Of a stretch of DNA of 64,000 nt, positions 11,226 through 22,600 are shown piece by piece (position 1 is the first letter of the stretch; each line of letters starts with the position of its first letter). The notes beneath the pieces are model-generated. The model did not search any database. It saw only the letters and a list, made by a program, of their open reading frames with translations, and was not told the DNA's origin. The DNA comes from Agrostemma githago. Its lineage: Eukaryota; Streptophyta; Magnoliopsida; Caryophyllales; Caryophyllaceae. A program made the position numbers and the translations under genes. The stretch covers positions 52,479,878-52,543,877 of the forward strand of contig OY288243.1 of NCBI GenBank assembly GCA_958450325.1, in the 5' to 3' direction.

Positions 11226-11594
11226 AAGGATAATTGAATTAAGGGACGATTTTCAACTGGAAAAGCGATGTGAGTATATTGCGCGCCGGTCTTATTTAAC
11301 ACGTACTTCTGTAGTAATGATTTTGTAGGAGACCGGTGAATAAAAAAATGGTTTCGTATATTAAGAATTTGGTTATATAATTTAGCTGGTGTCTTATATG
11401 TAACTTTAAGAGACCGGTTATAGGGAATGAATGGTCTTTTAAATTAAGAGACCTGTTAATAGTCCAACCAGTTTGTCACAAAGGTTTTAAGAAACCGGTT
11501 GAAATAAATAAATGGTTTCTTAATAGTAAGAGATATGTTAGACTATTCAACCGTGTGTTAGTGGTGGTCTCTTAGGGCATTTATGTAGTAGTAT
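11226..11594. mobile_element. Probable CACTA terminal fragment
   Basis: Dense, imperfect subterminal-type repeats of GAGACCGGTT and AAACCGGTTGA, with TTAAGAGACC words between them. The fragment ends near 11594 with CATTTATGTAGTAGTA, one base away from the CACTA terminus pattern ...TGTAGTAGTG. The other end is not seen, because LINE sequence lies immediately to the left. Family assignment is by terminal pattern only. Confidence 0.5.
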
Positions 11595-11893
11595 GAATCA
11601 TATGACTACTTGATCTTACTTTTTATATCCTCTTAAAGATTAAAACGAGTTCAAATAAAATGGGTTCATATGACCACTTGATATAACCATTTTACGAGGA
11701 GCATAGTCAAGTATTACCCATTTAAGGGTGTGCTCAATATGTGCTGATGATCTTGAAATAGAGGATGCATATCATGCTAAGCAGCATGCAATATAATCTG
11801 CTCTTGAGAATCTATTATTAGAATTGTGACACAGAGCTCCGTTTTTGTAATTTTTTCTTATTATATATATATTCGACCGATTTAAGACTAAGA

Positions 11894-11926
<33 letters not shown>
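11595..11926. other. Unassigned AT-rich sequence
   Basis: No ORF or element terminus recognised. Ends in a (TA)n run at about 11897-11925 that borders the MITE. Confidence 0.6.
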
Positions 11927-11928
<2 letters not shown>

Positions 11929-12167
11929 GTAGGTTCAAATAAGGGCAACATGTTTCACTAAGTGTATATTAAAGTTACAGATGACATACGATAAAGTTGT
12001 ATTTCTTTAAAATTGATATGTAACTATAACATTCAGCTCTTTTATCACTTCAAGTGATAAAGTGCAACTTTATCACTCATCTCGTGTAACTTTAAACACT
12101 TTTTGTGTAACTTTAACACTTGACCTTATGCCCTTAAAATAGTTGTTGCCCTTATTTGAACCTACCT
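11927..12167. mobile_element. 241-bp MITE with perfect 24-bp terminal inverted repeats
   Basis: 11927-11950 begins AGGTAGGTTCAAATAAGGGC and is the exact reverse complement of 12144-12167. The interior is AT-rich, with several GTGTAACTTTAA / TAAAGTTAC words and no coding potential. It lies between a (TA)n run on the left and (CT)n/(TA)n on the right, so a target duplication cannot be told from the microsatellite. The superfamily is not assigned. Confidence 0.8.
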
Positions 12168-12298
12168 TTCTCTCTCTCTCTCTATCTCTCTCTCTCTCTA
12201 TATATATATATACATATAGATATATATATATATACATATATATATACATATATATATATACATACATATATATATACATACATATACATACATATATA
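12168..12298. repeat. Microsatellites (CT)n, (TA)n, (CATA)n
   Basis: A CT-rich run to about 12198, then alternating TA and CATA units to about 12298. The ORFs that cross it on both strands are low-complexity artefacts. Confidence 0.9.
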
Positions 12299-12923
12299 CC
12301 AATATTACAAATAAAAACTCGTATTTTTGTAATCAAAAATATATTTAAAGAATGTGATAGGTGGGGTTCTAAGGTAGGAATGTGTTTTTATATCGATCAT
12401 TCCGGCATCTTTTGTCAGGGATGTGTTGTTTTATATCATTGGTGTGTTTTTCCTGTTTTATGTGTATTTGAGTGGGGAATTGTGGCTTTGGCAGGCTATT
12501 GGGTTTTATTTGTTTGTCGTTGGGTTTGTGTTTTTGATGGATTTGGGTGATGCGAAGAGAAAAAAGTTTGGATTTTGAAGCCATTAGAAGCTCAATTTGT
12601 CTGATAGTACACTGTCTCCTCAATTACAAATTCAGGATTAATAATATTTAGATTTATTATATACGAGTATTAAATAATGTTGTGAGAAGAGGAGTACAGT
12701 GGAGGCGTAATTATCGGCCGTCACTTGCGTAATTATCAGTAAAGAAAGAAATACATGATCTATGTAAATTTAGAAAATCAAATCTTACTTTTTTTAGTAA
12801 TTTCCTACTCGTATCTTTGGTGTGTTATACATGTGATCGGCACGAAATGATATACTACTTCATTTGATATTAATGTATCATTTAAGGATCTAATTGGTGT
12901 ATTTTTAGCTTTCTATACATGTG
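12299..12923. other. Unassigned region upstream of CACTA transposase
   Basis: No recognised coding sequence. It may include the 5' part of CACTA element G, but I find no CACTA terminus here, so the left boundary of G is unknown. Confidence 0.5.
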
Positions 12924-13877
12924 ATGGACCGCAATTGGATGTATGGTAAGCGTAATTCAAAGGAGTTTAAGAAGGGAGTGGAAGATTTTTGTAGAGTTGC
13001 GCTAGATTATGCCAAAAGTACGGGTGATGAGGGTTTTTATTGCCCTTGTGTTGATTGCTCTAACGTGGAAATTCTTAATGATATAAGGTTGTTGAGGGAA
13101 CACATTACTTGTCGTGGGTTTAGAATAAATTATCACATATGGATATGGCACGGTGAAGGAGGGGTTTACAAAGAAAATACCAATGTAAATGATCATGTGA
13201 AGAAACATCCCGAGACCGTGGACCATGTAACGGAGACCGAAGACCTTACAGAAACCGAATACCACGTAGAGGATGATGTAATTGGTGACGAGGAGGAAAA
13301 TTTGGGTGATGACGGTGATGAGGATGACAATGATCGGTTAGACGAGATGTTAGGTGATGTTGAAGATCAATTTAGCAATCGTCGTAATGTATTTGAGAAT
13401 TTGACCGAGGCATCTAAAACACCGTTATATCCAGGGTGTAGCAAGTACACTAAGTTTTCAGCGGTGCTTACAATTTGTAACATTAAATCAAAGAATGGTT
13501 GGAGTGACGTAGGCTTTACCGAGTTGTTAGAAGCATTGCAAGATATGTTCCTTGATGGAAATCAAATCCCTAAATCCAGTAATTATGCTAAGAAGTTGAT
13601 TTGTCCATTGAGTTTAGGGTACCAGAAAATTGATGCATGTCCAAATGATTGCATATTGTACCGAAATTAGTACTCTCATTCTCATGAGTGTCCGCGATGT
13701 GGCAAGTCACGTTACAAGTTGCGAGATGGGATTAAGTTTGAGGCTGGTAAAAAGTATGCATCAGCGAAAGTGTTATGGTATCTTCCAATAATACCACGTT
13801 TCAGAAGGTTATTTTCAATTAAGTGTGATGCCAAACAATTAAGGTGGCATGCAGATCAGAAGGTTATTTTCAATTAA
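12924..13877 (+). pseudogene. CACTA TNP2-like transposase, N-terminal part
   Basis: The ATG at 12924 opens a 248-codon frame. It starts with the transposase-associated domain found at the N-terminus of plant TNP2 proteins: DRNWMY, CPCVDCSN (zinc-binding-like cysteines) and HITCRGFRINYHIWIWHGE. A very acidic Asp/Glu linker follows (about residues 110-150), then the start of the Transposase_21 region. A TAG at 13668-13670 (YRN*YSHSHECPRCG, probably from GAG or GAA) interrupts the frame. The same frame then resumes with CPRCGKSRYK and WYLPIIPRFRRLF. The coding match ends at 13856-13877, a second copy of the 22 bp at 13801-13822, and the catalytic C-terminal half is missing. TNP2 would bind element ends and catalyse excision; this copy cannot. 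Confidence 0.85.
13801..13877 (+). repeat. 22-bp direct repeat at a deletion or duplication junction
   Basis: TCAGAAGGTTATTTTCAATT(AA) occurs at 13801-13822 and again at 13856-13877. The second copy replaces the expected continuation of the transposase. This indicates a repeat-mediated rearrangement. Confidence 0.75.
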
Positions 13878-15116
13878 AGAAGTTCAAGATGAGTGATGGT
13901 CATATGAAGATGAAAAGATATGAGCCATTATGGAAATCCATGAAGGTAATTAACTAAAAGACTACATTATTTTTCTCAATTTTTGTTTACAGTTTAATTC
14001 TTACAATCAGCAAATGTTTGAAATTATGAATATTTTCTGTTCCGTGGTAGTGTCCTCAACAAAGTGGAAGTGTGGACGATGGTTTGTTAGTGATGCGGTC
14101 ATGTACGATATAGTTAATCGTTGCTCAACTGCAAGTGACTTTGAAAAGGTAAGCAATTGGCTAGTTAATCATTCTAAGTTTTCTTTTAATCGTTCTTGCT
14201 TAACTCCATGATCCTTTCCCCAATCATCTCATCATTGCGAAGTTATTTGTTTATCCGAGTTCAGCCATTGTTACATGGTAATTTTATAACATTGAAGGCA
14301 CTTCAAAAGTAACCCTCCAACCTCCACAAATTAATCATTTTTATACGGTAGGTTGATGCGGAGATGTCATTGAGTATATGTTGGGATATATAGTACAAAA
14401 GATGGTTTCTTTGTAGTGGTCATATTAGGTTTCATTTGTAGGCATTCTTTGTAGTAAAATTGGAGTTTGTAGTGGTAAAATTAGGTTAAATTTGTAGGCA
14501 TTCTTTGTAGTAACCTTGAAGGCATTGTTTGTAGTAGTAAATAAAATTTGTGAGGTGGGTGTTTGTTTAATTATTTCATTGCAACCTCGTTGATATTATA
14601 AACTACCTATAATAAACTACATACGATATTTTTTACATGAATATGGCTTTATTATCATATTTATGTGTTCAATCGATAATAATTCGTCGTTCTTGTGTAT
14701 TTTCAAGGTGTGGATCTTACAAAATGAGCAACCCTACACCTACGGTGAAGATGAGATGAATGAATTACGGAACAAGTGGGCTACGTACTTTACGAATCGT
14801 TGTCGTACGTGAAGTAGACTAGTTAATTGGACCATTTTGGCATGACTTGTGTGGTTTATTTGAGGTTGGAATTGTATCCATGCCACTTTTTGGACATGTG
14901 AATGTATGTATGTAGGTTTGGATGGATAATGTAAGAATTTGATTTGATTTATTGGAATGCAAATGGTTGTCGTCGAAATTATTAAAAAATTATATATTTT
15001 TTATATAAAATAAATATTGTTTGCGACATTTATTTGGAGTAGACCCTTCTAACGATCTAATTAAATATGTAAAATATGGTGATATTTGTGGCATCGAATT
15101 GTATAGCATCAAATTT
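13878..15116 (+). pseudogene. CACTA element G, 3' remnants including a C-terminal exon-like fragment
   Basis: Short open pieces with plausible splice signals, for example 14014-14145 (KWKCGRWFVSDAVMYDIVNRC, then GTAAGC). A fragment at 14707-14811 ends QNEQPYTYGEDEMNELRNKW...CRT before a stop. The last fragment resembles the ending of the second ORF of plant CACTA elements, some of which encode a Ulp1-like protease. I see no catalytic motif, so that is tentative. The rest, including 14212-14700 with its TTTGTAGTAG words, is non-coding. Confidence 0.4.
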
Positions 15117-15316
15117 TGGCTCTATTTGAGGTGTCATATACCAAAAAGACGCAGCGAAAAAGGTGTCATTAGAGGCGTTTTATTCTCAGAAGCGGCAAAA
15201 TTTTCAAAGTATTTTAGGCGTCATTTTTATAAAACGCCGCAAATAGTCCACTATTTGAGGCTTCTAAAAAACGCAGCACCTTAAATAGCCTCAAATCCAA
15301 GTTTTTTCTACTAGTG
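15117..15316. repeat. Subterminal repeats and right TIR of CACTA element G
   Basis: Repeated TTTGAGG / CCTCAAA, GGCGTTTTA / TAAAACGCC and AACGCAGC words, then TTTTTTCTACTAGTG at 15302-15316. Confidence 0.75.
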
Positions 15317-15351
15317 CTACTTTTTGAAAGTAGAACTTAATAGTTGGTGGA

Positions 15352-16010
15352 GGATTGCTAAGGTCATGCAGCCACACCTGGAGCAGGTTGGAAAGATTTT
15401 AGGGGAAGGATTGAGGATAAGTTTTACCCTGTCGCAATGAGATGGCAAAAGGAACAAGAGTATAACCAATTAGAAATGGGATATATGACCCTACATGACT
15501 ATATACTAAGAAGTATGAGGAGTTATCCAAATTTAATAAGAGACTAGTACTGCATGAACCCTCTAGAATTGCCCAATATGTTCGGGGAATGGGAACCGAG
15601 TTAGGAAAAATTATGTCGGGACTTGACTTTGATACTTTTCTGAAAGCTTATGAGAAAGCCTTAATTGTGAACAATGTGATCCAAGTTGATAATAAAAAGA
15701 AGAAACCCTTTATTCCAACTATATCACAATCCAGTTTCATTCAGAAACCCTTTTTCAATAGAAATAATTCTAACCAGAACAGTTTCAAGAAACCATTGTA
15801 TAAGAACAACTATCAAAAACCTAACTAACAGAATACTAACCGAGCCAACAATACCTCTTTCAAAAAACAACCGCAAGCAAAAGATATTGCCACTTGTTTT
15901 CTGTGCAAACGTCCAGCTCACCCTTACAAACAATGTAATGGCCAACCTATCACATGCTTCTACTATAAAGTGGAAGGACACAAGTCATTTCAATGTCCAA
16001 AGAAGCCAGG
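15352..16010 (+). pseudogene. Gag of element H
   Basis: Recognisable retrotransposon gag pattern (DKFYPVAMRWQKEQEY, then YMTLHDYI), read in more than one frame because of indels and stops near 15545 and 15826. Two zinc knuckles follow. The first, CFLCKRPAHPYKQC at about 15898-15939, is a complete CX2CX4HX4C. In the second, CFYYKVEGHKSFQC, the second Cys is Tyr (TGT to TAT). Gag packages the RNA into virus-like particles. The first ~200 residues are missing because element G abuts at 15316. Confidence 0.8.
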
Positions 16011-16073
16011 AACTAACGCGAACCAAGGACCGCCTTATGCAAGAATTCAGGGAAAGGTCTATGCCTTGACAGA

Positions 16074-19000
16074 GATGGACGGAGAAGAATTTGAGGATGT
16101 CGATGTTGTCTTTGGTATGTTTTCAATTAACTCATGTTTGGCACGCGTGTTATTCGACACGGGGGCATCTATATCCCATGTATCACCCTCTTTTGCCACC
16201 CGAGCGAACTTATCCACGTTGTGAGTGTGGATGCAGCAATATCCTTACTTAACGACCAAGTTGTGAATTGTAATGTATTTTTTAAGGATGTGCCTATTAT
16301 CATTTTGGAGTCTACCTTCTTAGCTAACCTGATAAGTTTTAGCCTCCTTAATTCCGATGTTATTCTTGGGATGGATTGGTTAGGTAAGTATCATGCCCAA
16401 TTTGAGTGTATGGATCTGAAAATAACTTTGAGGAGCCCACATGGAGATCGGGTATCCTATACAGGCTTAAGATCGAATCAAAGGACAAAGCTAGTATCGG
16501 CAACGAAGCTAATGATTTTGTATCAAAAAGGATGTCAAGTTTACCTTTGTAATATCACTAAGAATGAGCACAAGATGGAAGTTAGTGCCATACCTATTGT
16601 GAGAGAGTTTCTAGATATTTTTCCGGAGGATTTACCTGGAGTACCACCCTTGAGAGACGTGGAGTTTACTATTGATCTCGTACCTGGAACAACCTCTATC
16701 TCTAAATCACTTTACAGGATGGCTCCTATGGAACTTCAGGATTTGAAAAGGCAATTGGAAGAAATGTTGGAAAAAGGATTCATTAGACCAAGCACATCAC
16801 CTTTTGGAGCACCTATGCTTTTTATTAAGACGAAAGATGGTAGTACGAGACTTTGTATTGACTATAGACAATTAAATAAAGTAACCATTAAGAACCGTTA
16901 TCTGCTTCCAAGGATAGATGATTTGTTTGACCAACTTAAAGGAGTTGGTATATTTTCCAAGATTGACCTAAGGTCGGGTTATCATCAGATTTCAGTCAGG
17001 GAGGAGGATATTCAAAAAAACGCTTTTAGAACTCATTATGGTCAGTATAAGTTTTGAATTATGCCTTTTGGGTTAAAAAATGCACCAGCAGTCTTCATGG
17101 ATCAGATGAATAGAACATTCCACGAATATTTGGATACTTGTGTGGTAGTATTTATCGATGATATTTTTGTGTATTCTAAGGACTCTGTCGAACATGAAAA
17201 ACATCTACGTACTATTTTGAATTTTTTGAGAAATCACAAGTGGTACGCTAAATTGTCCAAGTGTGAATTTTAGTTACATGAAGTTGCATTTATGGGACAT
17301 ATTATTTGTAAGGAAAGAATTCAAGTAGACCCCACTAAGATTGAGGGTGTCAAGGAATGGCAGGCGCCTAAGAGTGTGACTGAGGTAAGAATTTTTCTAG
17401 GACTTGCGGGTTATTATAGGAGATTTGTACCCGAACTTTCAAAGATATCAAGACCCCTATGATAAAATTACTTCAGAAAGAATCAAAGTATATTTGGACC
17501 AGTGAGTGCGAGAATGCGTTTCAGGATCTTAAGGAAAGATTGATTTCTGCACCGATTTTAACGTTACCAACTGGTGGAGAGGAGTATGAGGTTTACAGTG
17601 ACGCCTCACTTAACGGTTTAGGATGTGTACTGATGCAGAAAAGGAAAGTTATATCTTAGGCCTCGAGGTAATTGATCATTTCATGAAAGGAATTACCCAA
17701 CTCATGATTTGGAATTAGCCGCGCTGTCTTCGCTTTAATGTTTTGGAGACAATATTTGTATGGAGTTAATTGTAAGTTTTACATCAATCATAAGATTCTC
17801 AAGAATATATATTCACTCGGAAGAAGTGGAACATGAGACAAGGCAGATGGCTACAACTGATTAAGGATTACAATATTGAACTATTATAACATGAAGGGAA
17901 AGCCAATGTGGTGGCTGATGCCTTGAGCAAAAAGAAAAGTCATTCGATAAGTACATTGATTCATGATTTGGAGAAACTTGACATAAAAATGTTAAAGCAT
18001 GGAGATACAACATTATTTAACATGGTGGGTGAACCTGAAGTATTTCATGAAATAAGAACCATTCAATAGGAAGACCCAGAACTAATAAAACTGCGAGAAG
18101 AATTTCAAACGAGTGGAAAGCATGATTTCACTATTCATCAAGATGGAAGCTTGAGACTTAAGGGTAGATGGTGTGTACCCAATCTTGACATTTTAAGGAA
18201 TAAGATTCTGAGCGAAGCTCATAGTTCTAAGTATTCTATGCACCCAGGATCACATAAGATGTATAAAGATTTGAAACAACGATTTTGGTGGTCGGGCATG
18301 AAACAAGATGTAGCTGAGTTTGTAGCCAAGTGTCTTATTTTTCAGAAGGTGAAGATTGAACACCAGAGACCCGGAGGTCTATTACAACCTCTTGATATAC
18401 CCAGAGAAGAGTAGAGTTCGATTTCTATGGATTTTGTTATGAGGTTACCGAGGACAAAGGGTCATAAAGACGTTATTTCGGTAATCGTAGATAGATTAAC
18501 AAAAGTCGCACATTTTGTACCCATGAAAGAAACTTGGAGATTAGAACAATTAGCTAAGGCCAACACTACCAAAATAGTCAGACTTCATGGAGTACCCGAG
18601 GAAATTATTTCAGATCGAGACCCGATATTCGTGTCGAAATTTTGGGACAAATTGCAACAACTATTGGGTAGTAAGATTAAAATGAGCACAACTTTTCATC
18701 CATGAACTGATGGTCAAACGGAAAGGACTATCCAAACCCTTGAGGATATGTTTCGAGTATGTACCCTAGAATTTCCTGGAAGTTGGGAGAAGAACCTTCC
18801 GTTAATATAATTTTCATACAATAATTTTTACCATACTAGTTTGGGATGGTGCTCCTTTTGAAGCACTGTATGGTAGAAAGTGTAGAAGTCCAGTATGTTG
18901 GGATGACATTAGTGACAATGCTGGTTTAGGACCTCAGATTATCCAAGATGAGATTAAACAGATTAAAATAATTTAAGAGAAACTTCAAGCCACACAGGAT

Positions 19001-19399
19001 AGACGGAAAGCTTATGCAAATACGCATAGACGACCAATTGAATTTGAGGTTGGAGAAAAAGTTTTTCTGTAAGTTGCACCAATGAAAGGGGTGATAAGAT
19101 TTGGAGTTAAGGGAAAATTAAGTCCTAATTATATCGGACCTTATGAGATTTTGTATCGAATAGGTCAAGTATCATATCGATGGGATTTACCCACTGACCT
19201 AGAAAAAATTCACAATGTGTTTCATATATCCCAATTAAGGAGATATAGGAGTGATCCATCACACATTACTACACCAGATGCGATATCCTTAGAACCAAAC
19301 CTTGTTTATTCGGAGAGGCCCGTTCGAATCCTAGAAAGGGAAGTACGTACCTTAAGGACGAAGGTAATACCTCTAGTCAAAGTATTGTGGAGAGGTTAG
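16074..19399 (+). pseudogene. Pol of element H: protease, RT, RNase H, integrase, chromodomain
   Basis: Protease: VLFDTGASISHVSPSFA (about 16149-16199), and ILGMDWL downstream. RT: LCIDYRQLNKVT, FSKIDLRSGYHQ and VVFIDDIFVYS (Asp pair near 17157). RNase H start: EVYSDASLNGLG (about 17587). Integrase zinc domain near 18230-18350, where the last CXXC reads CLIF (one Cys lost). Integrase core: SMDFV, SDRDPIF and TERTIQ. Chromodomain tail: RPVRILEREVRTL...VKVLWRG (about 19318-19399). At least four frames are needed. Stops include TGA 17055-17057 and TAG 17271-17273, and there are many after 17660. The chromodomain would direct integration into heterochromatin in intact relatives. The layout and LTR start point to the Tekay/Del lineage. 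Confidence 0.85.
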
Positions 19400-19546
19400 A
19401 AATACGAACAAGCCACATGCGAAACTGGGGCCTCAATGCGAGAGAAACACCCACAACTATTTGATTCAGTTAGAGTATTAAACCTAAGTCAAACCCTTAA
19501 GTTATACCAGAATTTCGAGGACAAAATTATTTTAAGGGGGGAAGTC

Positions 19547-20112
19547 TGTAACACTCCGTGTTTAATAAACGTATTTAAAAAATTTATCTTTCATTAAACA
19601 AAATTTAAGACTCGGAAATATTTTAATAGTAAACCATCGTTCTTACAAATTAAAACATTTTCTCATCTCGTAAAAATTTAAAAATAATTTACCGAAATTT
19701 TTATATAACGGTTTAAAATTCCGTTACGCGAAGACGTTAACAGGACTACGGAATGACATTTATAAACTTGTCACAAAATTTATTTAAGATAATTACAACT
19801 TAGTAATATTTACTCATAATTATTGTCCCATAATACTAGCTATTTATCGTCCGTTTTCTTACTTTCTCACAAATTTCTTTTTAAAAAATAAATTTTACGG
19901 GTTCCATTATTTTAATTCCGTAATCTTGTATTTCAACTTTTTAAGAAGGAAAGAAAGAAAGACGTTTGTACGAAAAATGGAGTGAGAAGATGAGTCCAAT
20001 TTTTTTTCTTTTTTCTACGTGTAGACATGTTGTAACATGCATATGAGTATGCATGGCAAAACCAAATGGGTGGCAGTAAAGTGTTATGTTAGAGTGATGA
20101 GTGGTTAAGCCT
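19547..20112 (+). mobile_element. 3' LTR of element H, first 566 bp
   Basis: Starts TGTAACACTCCG directly after the polypurine tract and is AT-rich. It stops where copy C begins. The five bases before C, AGCCT (20108-20112), would be C's target duplication; the partner lies outside the window. Confidence 0.75.
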
Positions 20113-20934
20113 TGTGGACATGACATAGGTCCAACCCGACGCGGCCACGCGCGGGTTTGGATAGGCAAATGAATCTCGTGGTGAGATTGTTCTCGGGTCG
20201 AAATTTAAATTGACATAGGAGTCACCACCGAACTTTATGGGAGTTCGGACCCATTCGAACCCACTCTATACTTGGGCGCATCGTGCACAAAGCGCAGCCC
20301 GCTTTAGTACTAGAGTTTATGGGGTTCATTCCTTTGCATTACGATATCGACGCCGAGTTATCGGGTATCGTGTATCGAATGACTCTCGTATGCCAACGGT
20401 TTCGGGCATCCGGAAACCAGTGGTTCTGAGTAAGGGGTAAGGGTACGTGTTGGGAAGCCCACGAAGGACACTCAACCCCGCCCGCTCTTAGCGGCCTCTA
20501 GTAAGATATCGTTCGGTGTTCTTCTGCACACGTTAGTGAGATGGTTAAATGATATGCAAACAGCATTTTGAACTACGCATGTGAAATACGTGTTTATCTA
20601 CGTCGTTTAATGCATCTTAAGTTATGTCAAAGTTGGATTCAGCATGTGGGTTCATTTATAAAACAGTAAATGCCACGCAATGTAAATAAACAACTTAAAT
20701 GTAAATTACAAATTACACGGGCGGAATACAACCCGAAATTCACAATACGACAAGCAAAGATATAATATAATCGGGTTAGAAACGGTAACATAAATAATAT
20801 ACGAACTCGTAAATGAATCATAAATTGAAACCGTAAACCAAACGCATGGACAAACTCGAGTCAAATATGTATTGCGTTACATATTCGACCCGAGGACAGA
20901 GGCTGGAACACGCAAAAGATTGAGGCCTGGAACT

Positions 20935-21690
20935 TTGGCGCCAGAAATGGCGTGGTCTGGAGTTCAGGCGCCTGAGGGCGGGCGGCCTGATATGCAGGCG
21001 CCTGACCTTGGGCGTCTGGTATAACCGGGTTCGGGACCGATGCGAGATTCTAGCTTGATCCCGAAGCCTCGATACTCGTCCCGACTACTCATAGCGCAAA
21101 CTGGTTGTCTCGAGACGTCGTATATCAAACCCAACTAGAAATTCGTTGGTATATGACTTACGAAATGAAACATACGCTCAGAGTCGTAAAAGAATAAAAA
21201 ATAAATACTAAATAAATGTAATTTTGAAAAGGAAACGCGCGATTGATTAGCGCGCGTCGACTAAAGTCGTAAGTATTGTTCCGTAAGCAAAATGTGTATC
21301 GTTGTGGACAACGTTGGTAGTCTACGATATCTTATTTTTCTATAATGAGGTACTTGTCCTAAACCGATTCAATTTTATGGTAAATCAATTATATCGACTT
21401 GGCACGAATATCGAAGCCCTTCGTATCGTGATGTCGTTATCGGATCGCGTGGACCGTACGACTCTCGGATAGACGTCATAGGGTTTCGTACCACTTCGAT
21501 TATCGATTACTCTTTTTACGTGCGACATTTGACTACGGAATCAACATCGAGCGCAAAAGATCGATATTTGAAAATGAAATCTAACATACTTGATAACGAA
21601 CGACTGCGATCGCGTCATAACCCGTAGGGTCAGGCGCGCGCCATGAGGCGCCCTGACCCTTAGGCGCCTGGGGCGGCACGCCTCAGAATA
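20935..21690. repeat. LTR palindrome module 2 variants (copy C)
   Basis: Words built on GGCGCC / GGCGCCTGA at about 20937-21015 and 21630-21690 occupy the LTR region where A and D carry CTCGACCGAG words. Confidence 0.6.
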
Positions 21691-22549
21691 TGGGCGCCAC
21701 CTCCGATGCGGCCTACTCGGGTATTATACGAACTTTAGGCATCGTTTTATTATCGAATGTGTTCGATATAAGGGTTCGGTTTGTCTTCACAAAACTTAGG
21801 TCCTTTGCATTTCGACGTCGTGATATGGCTTTTAAAGCCTACAACGCTCGATTTAGCGTCATTGGACATTTTCTCAAATCGAATTTGAAAATAGTTTTGT
21901 TAAATATATGCAGCATTTGATTATGACGCAAATGTAAATAATGATAATATAAATTTTAGACGGTTAGGAACGATAAGAAAATGTTAGGGTTGATATTAAG
22001 ATGAACAAAAAAGTAAAGGCGTTTTAGGAGTTGACTCACCTTAAACAACTAAACACGCGGGGTGACGAGATAAGTGACCGGCAATATCGAGTGCGATACT
22101 CTCGTATTCGTGTTTCCTTATCCCGTCATCCTTTGTATTCGATACGTAAAAGGACAAGTATTTTATAGTCGAGTTAGTAGTTAGCTTTACGATAAATATA
22201 AATTAGTACAACGATAAAATAAAGGTTGGTGATTAGTTAGTAATCAATAAACGAAAATAAGAGATAAAGAGATTAGAGAAACGGGGTTTGTTTACACCCT
22301 CAACCTACATGCTAAAAGTCTCGGAACATGGGCTCGTCTAGAGGCAGCGTAGGCATGGGAGCGATCAAGAACGTAGGTGAGTTAAGGTGTCTATAGGGGA
22401 TAGGAATGCTCTCGGTTTTCAAAAATTAATTTCGAGAAATGATGTAGCGACCCTTGAAACGTCGGAGGTAAGGGTGTATTTATAGAGTTTTGTGAAATGC
22501 AAAATGCTTCGGCTCGGTATTTGGACACTCGAAAGTGGGGCGATTCTAT

Positions 22550-22600
22550 ACTCGGGCGCCCCGGCTGGGGCGGCTCAGTTCTGGGACGCCTGGTTACACG
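22550..22600. repeat. LTR palindrome module 1 variant (copy C)
   Basis: CTCGGGCGCCCCGGCTGGGG and GGGACGCCTGG, about 410-460 bp from the LTR start, in the module 1 position. Confidence 0.55.

Larger units (their letters stand above)
12924..15316 (+). mobile_element. CACTA (En/Spm) element G, decayed; right end at 15316
   Basis: Contains a TNP2-type transposase start, later exon-like fragments, and a clear right terminus. 15302-15316 reads TTTTTTCTACTAGTG, the reverse complement of the left terminus of element J at 34137. The last ~200 bp carry short sub-terminal repeats (GAGGCGTT / AACGCC / TTTGAGGC) typical of CACTA ends. The target on the right is the gag of element H. Confidence 0.75.
15317..20112 (+). 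mobile_element. Tekay/Del-like Ty3/gypsy chromovirus H (5' part missing)
   Basis: Gag, protease, RT, RNase H, integrase and chromodomain follow in Ty3/gypsy order. A polypurine tract (TTTAAGGGGGGAAGTC, 19531-19546) and an LTR start (TGTAACACTCCG, 19547) come next. On the left it is cut by CACTA element G, and on the right its LTR is cut by Tat copy C at 20113. Its 5' LTR and gag N-terminus are not in the window. Confidence 0.85.

Noticed and set aside
12073..12550. Overlapping ORFs on both strands with Tyr/Ile/Ser runs
   Set aside because: They are translations of TA, CATA and CT microsatellites.
20237..20440. ORFs shared among LTR ends (also 40197-40445 and 57725-57973)
   Set aside because: They lie in the conserved terminal part of Tat LTRs, vary in frame between copies, and have no coding signature.
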